Origin: Pontibacter ummariensis
Lineage (GTDB): Bacteria; Bacteroidota; Bacteroidia; Cytophagales; Hymenobacteraceae
DNA: 64,000 nucleotides
Reading direction: 5' to 3'
Assembly: GCF_900188175.1 (NCBI RefSeq)
Contig: NZ_FZOQ01000010.1
Coordinates: 1-64,000, forward strand
Part shown: positions 53,250-61,408 of the stretch, one piece after another
Layout of the letters: each line of letters starts with the position of its first letter
How positions within the stretch are numbered: position 1 is the first letter of the stretch
Notes under the pieces: generated by a model
What the model was told of the DNA's origin: nothing
What the model saw: only the letters and a program-made list of their open reading frames with translations
Databases searched by the model: none
Program-made: the position numbers and the translations under genes

Positions 53250-54872
53250 TTAGTTATCCACCCGAAACCAGTCGAAGGCAGCAGTGGCGCTTGCCGGCCC
53301 TTTTGCTGTCAGGCCTACACGCACTCCTCTGTCCCATGGCGGCAAGTAAGAGGCATCAAACGTTTTTTCATCGTTTAAAATGTTCCAGGTAGTACCGTCG
53401 GCACTCCAGGCGAACTGCATCTGATCACCGTTGTTAGTGGTAAGCTTCAGTTGCACCTCTTCTTCTTTGGGTACCGCCGTCTTAGCGATGGTCGACAGGG
53501 TTCCCTCCTTCATCGACCAGAGCACGATCTCTCCGTTGCTCACTCCTATCCCTACCGCATTATCGTTATTGCCAATCGCGGTAAGTCCTGCCATCGTCCC
53601 TTGCGGCAAGGTGTTATGCTTCACGGCAGCGGTTACGGTATAGTCATCTTCCATTGTGCGCTTTCCTAACACCGCCCCAATCTTCTCAGGAGAAGCCTGT
53701 AGCATCAGCAGACCATCATGGAGCTTGTAGTTTGGCTGCTGCGTTACCGGCCACTGCCAGGTAGCCGCCAGGTCGCCGGCCTCAAACTCTTCGTTTACAT
53801 CCAGGTCTTTTGGGGCAGTTGCTGGAGCTGCTTGTGGAACTTGAATTTGCGCTGTAACGCTAGGGGCATTGTTCTCGAAGTGCGGCCAGTTATCCTCTCC
53901 CCACACGATCTTATCCAGCAACCCTTGCCTACCTGGGTATACAAAGCCATCGGTGTTGTAGGCGTGGTACAGGAAGTAGTCCTGTCCACTCTGGTCGGTG
54001 ACTACTGTGCCGTGGCCCGGGCATTTCCAGGAGTCGTTCTGCTGCATGACCGGGTTCTGCTCGTATTTTTCCCAAGGCCCCTTTAAGCTAGTGGCACGTG
54101 CCACTCCCACACCGTATGTACATTCACGCCCACAGCACTTATCACCGGCATAAAAGGTATAGAAGTAATCTCCGCGCTTCACGATGGCAGGGCCTTCCAC
54201 CAAGCCCCCCTCCCAGGTGCCGGGCTCGTTACGGAACATCTCAAACTTCTCTCCTAAAAGAGCGGTGCGTTCTTCGTTCATGCGTTGCGCCCAAATCGGG
54301 GTGGGCAGGCCGCGGCTGTTGCCATCCTCTTTCCAAACCAAGTACAGCTCTCCATTCTTGTCTCTTATTTCGAAACCGTCAATAGAGCCTACTTCCTGGC
54401 ATACCAGGGGGCCATGGTCGGTGTAAGGGCCTGTTGCACTGGTGGCGCTAGCTACTCCCACACAGAGGTTACCCCCTTTCTTTTTGGCTGTATAATAGAT
54501 ATAGTAGGTGCCATTCTCATAGGCAATTTCAGGTGCCCAGAAATGCGCCTCCGCCCAGTCGGGTAATTTATCGGGGAAAACATGCCCTACCGTTTCCCAG
54601 TCCACCAGGTTCCTGGAGTGCAGGATCGGGTACAGGGGTGCCCATTCTGATGAGGTAGCTGTTGCCCAGTATTCATTCTCTACCCGCACCACTGAGGGGT
54701 CGGCATAGTCGCCGGGCAAAACAGGATTGGTGTATGAGATAGTCTCTGTCGCTACGGGCTCGCTGGTTGCAGTCTCCTGCTGGTTTGAGACTGTGCTGTT
54801 ACTACAGGAGAAGACCATGAGGCCAACAACGCACAACAGCAGGGATTGTAAAGGGTGTTTTGTTCTTTTCAT
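53250..54872 (-). CDS. GH43 glycosidase with C-terminal beta-sandwich (lipoprotein)
   Basis: 540 residues, lipobox CVVGLMVFSC. Five-bladed propeller with the three GH43 carboxylates: base Asp in PGDYADPSVV near residue 52, Asp in GSIDGFEIRD near 163, acid Glu in GGLVEGPAIVK near 224. Residues about 350-540 form the GH43 C2/DUF1349-like concanavalin fold (DLAATWQWPVTQQPNYKL). Likely an exo-acting arabinofuranosidase or xylosidase; the sugar cannot be fixed from sequence. Last gene of the third locus. Confidence 0.88.
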   Translation of the reverse strand: MKRTKHPLQSLLLCVVGLMVFSCSNSTVSNQQETATSEPVATETISYTNPVLPGDYADPSVVRVENEYWATATSSEWAPLYPILHSRNLVDWETVGHVFPDKLPDWAEAHFWAPEIAYENGTYYIYYTAKKKGGNLCVGVASATSATGPYTDHGPLVCQEVGSIDGFEIRDKNGELYLVWKEDGNSRGLPTPIWAQRMNEERTALLGEKFEMFRNEPGTWEGGLVEGPAIVKRGDYFYTFYAGDKCCGRECTYGVGVARATSLKGPWEKYEQNPVMQQNDSWKCPGHGTVVTDQSGQDYFLYHAYNTDGFVYPGRQGLLDKIVWGEDNWPHFENNAPSVTAQIQVPQAAPATAPKDLDVNEEFEAGDLAATWQWPVTQQPNYKLHDGLLMLQASPEKIGAVLGKRTMEDDYTVTAAVKHNTLPQGTMAGLTAIGNNDNAVGIGVSNGEIVLWSMKEGTLSTIAKTAVPKEEEVQLKLTTNNGDQMQFAWSADGTTWNILNDEKTFDASYLPPWDRGVRVGLTAKGPASATAAFDWFRVDN

Positions 54873-54946
54873 AGTTAACTTTTAAACTACAGGCCACGAC
54901 TGGCAGGTTCTGCCGGGCCACTTTTTCTATTTACTTCTGTGATTAC

Positions 54947-56035
54947 TTATTCTTCCTCCTGTCCGGAAGGCAGGGGCTGTGGTACACCTACAGGTATAGG
55001 TAAGCCAAAGACCGGAAAGCCATCTGCCGACCATGTGAACTCTTGCGCCCGCACGTCGCGGTCCCATCCGGGCACGTCCGACTTCTTTGAGTGGTACAGA
55101 ATCCAACTCTCTGTGCCATCAGGGGAGGTAGTGAAGCTACAGTGGCCGACTCCCATCACTTTGTCGGTACCCTGGAAAACTGGCCCCGTCTTCATCCAAC
55201 TCCCGGCATCCATTGGATTGAGCAGGGTATCAGAAAGGGTAAGTTGCCCCAAGCGGTACTCCTTCAACCACGACTCCCGGGTGGAGTATATGATAAAGAC
55301 TTTTTCTTGATGCTTGAGCACCTGCGGCCCTTCATTCAGGTCCAGTTCCCCGCCCGATTCCCATGGCTCCTGGGGAGAAGAGATTAGAGCCCTGTTACTG
55401 CTGATCGTCCAAGGATTACTCATGCGGGCGATATACAGATGCTGTTTCGTTTTGTCTGTTGCCGCGTTTTGCTCCCATCCTGACCAAACAGCGTAAAGCT
55501 GCCCGTTCAGCTGTAGCGGCGTCAGGTCGATAGCCCATTTCGCTGCGGAAGTAGCGTACGCAATACTATCACCAGTATAGAGCATCCCCTTATCAGTATA
55601 GGGGCCGAAGGGATCGTCGCCCACAGACTCCAACACGCCTGAGCGCTGGTGTATAAAAGGGCTTCCGCTCTTTTTGGCCGCCGCATAATAAATGTACCAC
55701 TTGCCGTTGAAGTAGTGCAGTTCGGGAGCCCATATGTTACTCCTGTTCCAGCCCGTGTCGGGTGTTGCCCATACTAGCACTTTGTCTCCGGGAACTGTCA
55801 GGCTATGTGTCCTGGACACATAAATCCCCCCTTTACCTGCGCTGCAGAAATAGTAAGCACCGTTTCTCTTTATCACCCACGGATCGGCGCCATCAGCAAT
55901 TGGATTAGTGAAGTAGGCATTTTTTGCCGGCCCTGGTAACCTAGGCTGTTTTGCGGCAGGACTAACTGTACTACTTGTAGAACAGCCTACCACGAACAAC
56001 AGACAAACCCAAAGCGCCTGAAAAGTACTTTTCAT
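54947..56035 (-). CDS. GH43 glycosidase (lipoprotein)
   Basis: 362 residues, lipobox CLLFVVGC. Single propeller with base Asp in PIADGADPWVIKR near residue 46, Asp in WAIDLTPLQLNGQLY near 168 and acid Glu in LDLNEGPQVLKH near 233. NIWAPELHYFNGKWYIYYAA is a signature stretch of arabinofuranosidase-like GH43. Lacks the C-terminal sandwich of its neighbour, from which it is separated by 74 bp. Confidence 0.88.
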   Translation of the reverse strand: MKSTFQALWVCLLFVVGCSTSSTVSPAAKQPRLPGPAKNAYFTNPIADGADPWVIKRNGAYYFCSAGKGGIYVSRTHSLTVPGDKVLVWATPDTGWNRSNIWAPELHYFNGKWYIYYAAAKKSGSPFIHQRSGVLESVGDDPFGPYTDKGMLYTGDSIAYATSAAKWAIDLTPLQLNGQLYAVWSGWEQNAATDKTKQHLYIARMSNPWTISSNRALISSPQEPWESGGELDLNEGPQVLKHQEKVFIIYSTRESWLKEYRLGQLTLSDTLLNPMDAGSWMKTGPVFQGTDKVMGVGHCSFTTSPDGTESWILYHSKKSDVPGWDRDVRAQEFTWSADGFPVFGLPIPVGVPQPLPSGQEEE

Positions 56036-56069
56036 ACACTATACCTTTCCTAACACCAAAGTTTTCTTC

Positions 56070-59000
56070 CTATAAGATTACTCTGGCAGGCGCGTTCACT
56101 TTATAAGCCTTAAGGCCCTGCTGGTTTATTCCGAACAGGAAGGTGTTGTTCACCTGGATAACGCTTCGCACATCTCCCCAAAGATTAAAACCGCTCTCAT
56201 GCTGTGGCACATAGTTAAAACTGCCTTTACCGTCTCCTCTCAAGAGTACGCCGTAATTGGCATCACTCTTTCCGAAGCGCAGGCGAGCCTGGTTAATATT
56301 TCCGCATAATAACAAGTCCTGCTTTCCGTCCGCGTCATAGTCCAGCGGAGTAATGGTGAACACCGGGGCGTACTGTGCCTGAACGGGCAGGGCCTTTTCA
56401 CGGAACTTGCCGTTTTCCGCTCTCTGGAAGAAGACCGTGCGGAGATAATTTGCTTTCAGATGCCCGGCCCCCTCTAGCTCTTTCACAGAAAAGATATGAT
56501 GGAGTGTTGCATCGGCATAGCTCTTATAGTCCGGGAAGCGGTTGCGCATGATGCTCATCTGGTCCAGCAACTCATCTCTGAGTACATAAGGATAACTCTG
56601 CCCCTGCATGTAAAAGCAGAGAATAGGGTCTATAGCGCCATTGTCGTCAAAGTCCTTGTAATACAACTCTGCCGGCTCCTTCTCACTGACCTTTGCCTGT
56701 GTGTTGGTGCCCTGGTTCCCGATCACCAGGTCTTGCTTGCCATCCCCGTTAAAATCTCCTACCTGCAGGGTGTTCCACCATCCCCTGTACTCCCTCTCAA
56801 AGTAGTCTCCTGTTTTGTTCTGCAGCTTTCCATCCGTGTTGACAAAAGCTGTTACCGGCATCCACTCTCCCACTACAACTAAGTCTTGCGTGTGATCCCC
56901 GTTCAGGTCTATCCAGGCGGCGTCGCTTATCATGCCCAGTTTCTGTAATCCAGGTGCAAGAGTTGTTGTCGCATCTTTAAAGCGCCCTTTACCGTCGTTA
57001 AGCAAGAGATAGCTGACCGGCGTTTCCGGGTAGCGGCCGGGTATCACTCTACTTCCTACAAACAGGTCAGCAAAGCCGTCCCCGTTTACATCAGCCGTTT
57101 TGACACAACTCTTACTAGACAGCATAGGAGGCAGGCTGTTCTCTGCTTGCGTAAAGTTGCCCTTACCGTCTCCTAGGTAAAGCAGGTCCTGCAGCAAGGG
57201 ATCCTCCGGGAGGTAGTTATGGTAGCCACCACTCGCTAAATAAAGATCGGCCGCCCCATCCCCGTTCGCATCGAAGAAAACAGCATCGGCTATCTCTCTT
57301 TTACTATCCTGCTCAGAGGCAGGCAGCGTCTTCTGTGTAAACCGGCCGTTTCGCTGTTGTATGTAAACAGCGCCTGTGCCGCCATTCTCCCCACCTGCAT
57401 ACACATCCTCCAGACCGTCCCCATTCACATCCCCTTTAACCAGTACAGGTCCAAAAAAGGACATCGGGTTCACCATCAGGGGCTGGCGCTTAAAGTCGTT
57501 GATGGTGTTTGTGGCATGTCGGTACTCTATCGGGGCGGGTATTTCCATGAAGAGGGGCTTTACTCGCTTAGTTGCTTTACCTGCCACATCAGCCTCCTTT
57601 TCATCAAGTGTCAGCAGTTGATCTCCTTTTACATGCCTAAGCCACTGCTGCTTTCCTCCGGCCCAGACAATGTGAAGTGAGTCTACGTTCGCTGCGCTGC
57701 CCAACCCAAAGTGCAGCACAGGAGACACGCTAGACTGGTAGCCACGCGTTGGCATTTGCTCCAGGTACTGCTGCTTTCCATGGTTGTAGATCCAGATTTT
57801 TGCCCCAAGTCCCTGTGTGTTCCCGCCTGCCCCTTTCAGCTTTACTTTTAAATAATGATGCCCGAGCTGTTGGTCCGCCTCATTCCGGTAAACAAAAGCA
57901 GGCTTGTTAATATTACTGACAACCAGGTCTAAGTCCCCGTCATTATCCAGGTCGGCATAAGCTGCCCCGTTACTGTTCGATGGTTCCTGTGCCCCCCATA
58001 ACCCGTTCATCTTACTAAACGTTAGGTCTCCGTTGTTCTTAAACAGGTAGTTCACCACGTTAGAAGACGGCATTTTGTGTACCAACTCTACAATATCCCG
58101 GTCCTGCATGTTTCCCTGGCGGCTACCCACAAAGTCATACATGTATTTGATGAAGTCCTGGTTGGTGAAATCTCTCAAGAAGCCATTCGTAACATAAAGA
58201 TCTTTCCACCCGTCGTTGTCCAGGTCTACGAACAGCGGGGCCCAGCTCCAGTCTGTGTTCGATATACCCGACAGCTGCCCAATTTCGCTGAAAGTTCCGT
58301 TTCCGTTGTTCACGTGCAGCATGTTACGCATGTATTGGTAATACAGGCCGGTCTTTAAGTTCAGGTCAAACTTCTCGTAATTATCCGGTGCAAAGAGTAG
58401 TTTTTGCCGCCGGTTATCCTCCGGCAACATGTCCAGCACAAAGATGTCTGGCAGGCCATCGTTGTTAACATCCGCCACGTCGTTGCCCATCCCGAAGTGC
58501 TCCGTGTGGCCAAGGCTCGTCTGAAGCTTGTCAGTAAATGTCCCATCGCCGTTATTGATGTACAGGTAGTCCGGGGCGATATAGTCGTTTGAGATGTAGA
58601 TGTCTGACCAACCGTCATTGTTCAGGTCCGCGATACCGGCACCGAGCCCGTAGGTTAAAGGAGAGCTATGGAAACCAGCCTCTTGGGTCACGTCCTGAAA
58701 ATGAGGTTCCCCGGCAGCTCCTTTATCGTTTCTGTAGAGCCTTACCCCTATCATCGGGTTCTCCGCTTTCAGCATCTCCCTGATCGCCACCTCATCAACA
58801 GGAGGCAGGGGGGCAGGGTTGTGGTTTAACAGCAACAGGTCTACATCCTCATCCCGGTCATAGTCAAAAAAAACAGCCTGCGTACTGTTGGAAGGGTGGG
58901 CCAGGCCGTACTGCTGTGCTTTCTCAACAAAGCGCGGTACGCCATTTACATCAGGCCCCTGGTTGATGTACAGTTCGTTTATCAACCTCTCAGCCCTGAT

Positions 59001-59444
59001 ATTACCCGAGTAACAGACATAGACGTCCAGCAGTCCGTCGCCGTTCACATCGGCCATGGTCACCCCTGTTTTCCAGGGCCCTTTTCTTCCTCCGGCTCCT
59101 GACAGGTCTGTAACATCCTCGAACTGCATCTGGCCTTTGTTCAGATACAGCTTGTTAGCAGCCATGTTGGAGGTAAAGTAAAGGTCCTCCAGCCCATCGT
59201 TGTTCAGGTCACCAACAGCCACACCTCCTCCGTTGTAAAAGTATTCATACATCAGCACGTTGGTGTTGGCGGCTTCGGTTAAGGTGTTGCTGAAGTTTAC
59301 GTGTGTGCTATCCGGAGAAAGTAATGTTAACAGAGGAGGACTAGTTATAGCTTGGGGCTCTTCTGTTACGGTGGTAGTAGATGTCTCTCTGCAAGCAGTA
59401 AACAGTGCAGCTACCGTAAAAAGTAAAAGTGTCGTCTTGTTCAC
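56070..59444 (-). CDS. FG-GAP/VCBS-repeat and ASPIC/UnbV surface protein
   Basis: 1124 residues if it starts at the GTG at 59444, which opens a lipoprotein signal (NKTTLLLFTVAALFTAC). The frame extends 24 codons further up without an ATG. Many calcium-loop repeats of the D-x-N-x-D-G type (DLNNDGLEDLYF, DVNGDGLLDVYV, DLDNDGDLDLVV, DVNGDGFADLFV, DFNGDGKQDLVI) build integrin-like propellers. An ASPIC/UnbV segment lies in the middle (TQGLGAKIWIYNHGKQ, ending in FGLGSAANVDSLHIVW). Proteins of this type often accompany SusCD pairs in Bacteroidota; their biochemical role is not established. Surface glycan binding is a guess. Followed after 34 bp by the GH43 genes. Confidence 0.82.
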   Translation of the reverse strand: MNKTTLLLFTVAALFTACRETSTTTVTEEPQAITSPPLLTLLSPDSTHVNFSNTLTEAANTNVLMYEYFYNGGGVAVGDLNNDGLEDLYFTSNMAANKLYLNKGQMQFEDVTDLSGAGGRKGPWKTGVTMADVNGDGLLDVYVCYSGNIRAERLINELYINQGPDVNGVPRFVEKAQQYGLAHPSNSTQAVFFDYDRDEDVDLLLLNHNPAPLPPVDEVAIREMLKAENPMIGVRLYRNDKGAAGEPHFQDVTQEAGFHSSPLTYGLGAGIADLNNDGWSDIYISNDYIAPDYLYINNGDGTFTDKLQTSLGHTEHFGMGNDVADVNNDGLPDIFVLDMLPEDNRRQKLLFAPDNYEKFDLNLKTGLYYQYMRNMLHVNNGNGTFSEIGQLSGISNTDWSWAPLFVDLDNDGWKDLYVTNGFLRDFTNQDFIKYMYDFVGSRQGNMQDRDIVELVHKMPSSNVVNYLFKNNGDLTFSKMNGLWGAQEPSNSNGAAYADLDNDGDLDLVVSNINKPAFVYRNEADQQLGHHYLKVKLKGAGGNTQGLGAKIWIYNHGKQQYLEQMPTRGYQSSVSPVLHFGLGSAANVDSLHIVWAGGKQQWLRHVKGDQLLTLDEKEADVAGKATKRVKPLFMEIPAPIEYRHATNTINDFKRQPLMVNPMSFFGPVLVKGDVNGDGLEDVYAGGENGGTGAVYIQQRNGRFTQKTLPASEQDSKREIADAVFFDANGDGAADLYLASGGYHNYLPEDPLLQDLLYLGDGKGNFTQAENSLPPMLSSKSCVKTADVNGDGFADLFVGSRVIPGRYPETPVSYLLLNDGKGRFKDATTTLAPGLQKLGMISDAAWIDLNGDHTQDLVVVGEWMPVTAFVNTDGKLQNKTGDYFEREYRGWWNTLQVGDFNGDGKQDLVIGNQGTNTQAKVSEKEPAELYYKDFDDNGAIDPILCFYMQGQSYPYVLRDELLDQMSIMRNRFPDYKSYADATLHHIFSVKELEGAGHLKANYLRTVFFQRAENGKFREKALPVQAQYAPVFTITPLDYDADGKQDLLLCGNINQARLRFGKSDANYGVLLRGDGKGSFNYVPQHESGFNLWGDVRSVIQVNNTFLFGINQQGLKAYKVNAPARVIL

Positions 59445-59587
59445 CTGACTTAAGCTAATAGGTGGTAATAAAAGGGGTGCCGGAAGTTGCTCCTCTCTTT
59501 GTTTGTGCACTAGCACAGGAACTTAAAATAAGCGCTCTGGAGCTGATTCACAAGCAATAAGTGATGTTATAAAAGTAATGTTATAAA

Positions 59588-59615
59588 AAAGGGAGCCCTT
59601 ACGAGCCCCCCCTTT
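59588..59615 (-). terminator. Terminator-like hairpin after susD (region 3)
   Basis: Arms AAAGGGAG (59588-59595) and CCCCCTTT (59608-59615), 8 pairs with one G-U in the minus-strand RNA, then a T run. Weaker than the other two susD hairpins but in the same place relative to the gene. Confidence 0.6.
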
Positions 59616-59684
59616 AGGTAATATGCCACTTAATGATACTCTTTTCTAACCTTCTCTCAATCAGTGGCAACAACACAGTTAATC

Positions 59685-61370
59685 TTAGTAGCCATTAGGC
59701 TTCAACAGCGGGTTAGAGTTCAGCGCATTGGCAGGTATCGGGAACACCGTTTTGTCTGCTGCGTCCGCAGATTTATCCCACCAGGCATCACCAAACCTTC
59801 CCCAGCGTACCAGGTCCGTCCTACGGTGACGCTCGCCCAGGAACTCGCGGCCTAACTCGTCGACGAACTCATCATCTGTTAGTCGGCCTAAATTATTGAC
59901 GTAGCTATTGGCAGCCCAGTCTTCTTCAGAGAAGTTTCTTCTCCGTACAGCATCCAACAACTCAGCAGCAGCAGCTTTGTCACCGGCACGGTACTTACAC
60001 TCTGCCAGGGCATAGTAAACCTCAGCTAAACGGATTTCAGGCGCAGAGTTAAAGTGGAACATTCCCTGCGACTGTGGCAACCATGGGAACTTCAGGAACC
60101 GCACCCCTGAGTTCTCTTCTCCGGTTTCTACGTGCGAGCCTTTGGCCAGACCAGCAGCCCCCTCTGTAAAGCGGCCTACCTGATCCACATACACCAACGG
60201 CTTGCCAATGTACTCCTCAGTACCCAGCACCGCTTTCGTACTGTCAAAGCCATACTGGTTCTGGTGGTTAAACTCAAACTGCGGACCTATCAGGAAGAAA
60301 CCCTCGTACTCGCCGCCTGCCGCAGTTGTGCGGAAAGGCTGCTTGCGCTTGTCGTCATCAGAGTAAGTCTCGTAAGGGTTCCCCAACTCATAGTCGTAGA
60401 TGTTACCCTCCAGGTCACGGGAAGGTGACAGGGTAATACCGTTCCAACCGCCTGAAGTATTCTCCAGAGAATATCTGGCCTGGTAATGCTGCATCGCATT
60501 ATACATCCAGCCAAACTCGTAGATGTTTCTTGCATGCGGGAACTCAAAGATGTTTTCAGGCGACCATACTCCATTTACACCGGATTTGAAAGGGCCCCTG
60601 TAGTCGGGGTCGATGCTATAAGCCCCGTACTCCCCATCGATTATTTTCTGCGCTATGCTTGCACAGTCGCTGTAACGCGGCGTTCCTGTCCAGGCCTCCG
60701 AGTTCAGGTAAATGCGCATCAGCAGAGCAGCCGCACCGGCCTGATCCCAACGACCTGGCCGTGTGTTTTTTGGCAGGTTTGGCAACGCTTCTTTTAACTC
60801 TGTCTCGATAAAGGCAAACACCTCCTCCGGACTTGAGTTCGCCTTACGCTCTCCGGAAACAGTAACAATCGGCACACTTCGGAAGAAGTCGATCAGGAAG
60901 GTATAGAACCAGGCGCGCAATACGCGGAGTTCGTTAATATGCCGTTTCTGATCTGCCTCTGTCAGGCCCATCTTCGCATAATCTAGCTTAGACAAGTCCT
61001 CGATGATGAGGTTACACTGCCCGATTCCCTGGTAAGGGCCTACCCAGCCACCGTTCACCCTGCCATCATCTGCCGTCCACTCGTGGCGGTGCAGGCGCAC
61101 CCAGTTACCGCCGTCCTGGCCGTGGCGGCCTTTCTGAGCCCAGACAAACTGGTCTGCCGTTAGCTCCGATAACAACCAGCGGTCACCGTCCCAGCCATTC
61201 CAGTGGCCATGCTCATAAGGGCGTGTAACAGCAGCAATAATAGAGTTACTGTCCTGGTAATAGTTCCCCGCAGGCAACACATCATACGCCTCTTCCTCCA
61301 AATCCGTACAAGCGGGTGCTGCAAATAACATCAGTAGCGACGCGCCCAGTAGTTTATATTTATTCTTCAT
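59685..61370 (-). CDS. SusD/RagB-family outer-membrane lipoprotein
   Basis: 561 residues, lipoprotein signal (GASLLMLFAAPAC). SusD fold: ELRVLRAWFYTFLIDFFRSVPIV in the TPR part and FNSAPEIRLAEVYYALAECKYRAG with DELGREFLGERHRRTDLVRWG in the C-terminal domain. Encoded 38 bp after its SusC partner. Genes downstream suggest an arabinose- or xylose-rich ligand. Confidence 0.95.
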   Translation of the reverse strand: MKNKYKLLGASLLMLFAAPACTDLEEEAYDVLPAGNYYQDSNSIIAAVTRPYEHGHWNGWDGDRWLLSELTADQFVWAQKGRHGQDGGNWVRLHRHEWTADDGRVNGGWVGPYQGIGQCNLIIEDLSKLDYAKMGLTEADQKRHINELRVLRAWFYTFLIDFFRSVPIVTVSGERKANSSPEEVFAFIETELKEALPNLPKNTRPGRWDQAGAAALLMRIYLNSEAWTGTPRYSDCASIAQKIIDGEYGAYSIDPDYRGPFKSGVNGVWSPENIFEFPHARNIYEFGWMYNAMQHYQARYSLENTSGGWNGITLSPSRDLEGNIYDYELGNPYETYSDDDKRKQPFRTTAAGGEYEGFFLIGPQFEFNHQNQYGFDSTKAVLGTEEYIGKPLVYVDQVGRFTEGAAGLAKGSHVETGEENSGVRFLKFPWLPQSQGMFHFNSAPEIRLAEVYYALAECKYRAGDKAAAAELLDAVRRRNFSEEDWAANSYVNNLGRLTDDEFVDELGREFLGERHRRTDLVRWGRFGDAWWDKSADAADKTVFPIPANALNSNPLLKPNGY

Positions 61371-61408
61371 AGAAGTAAATGTTCAGAATTTTTAACCAAT
61401 AGAAAGAA

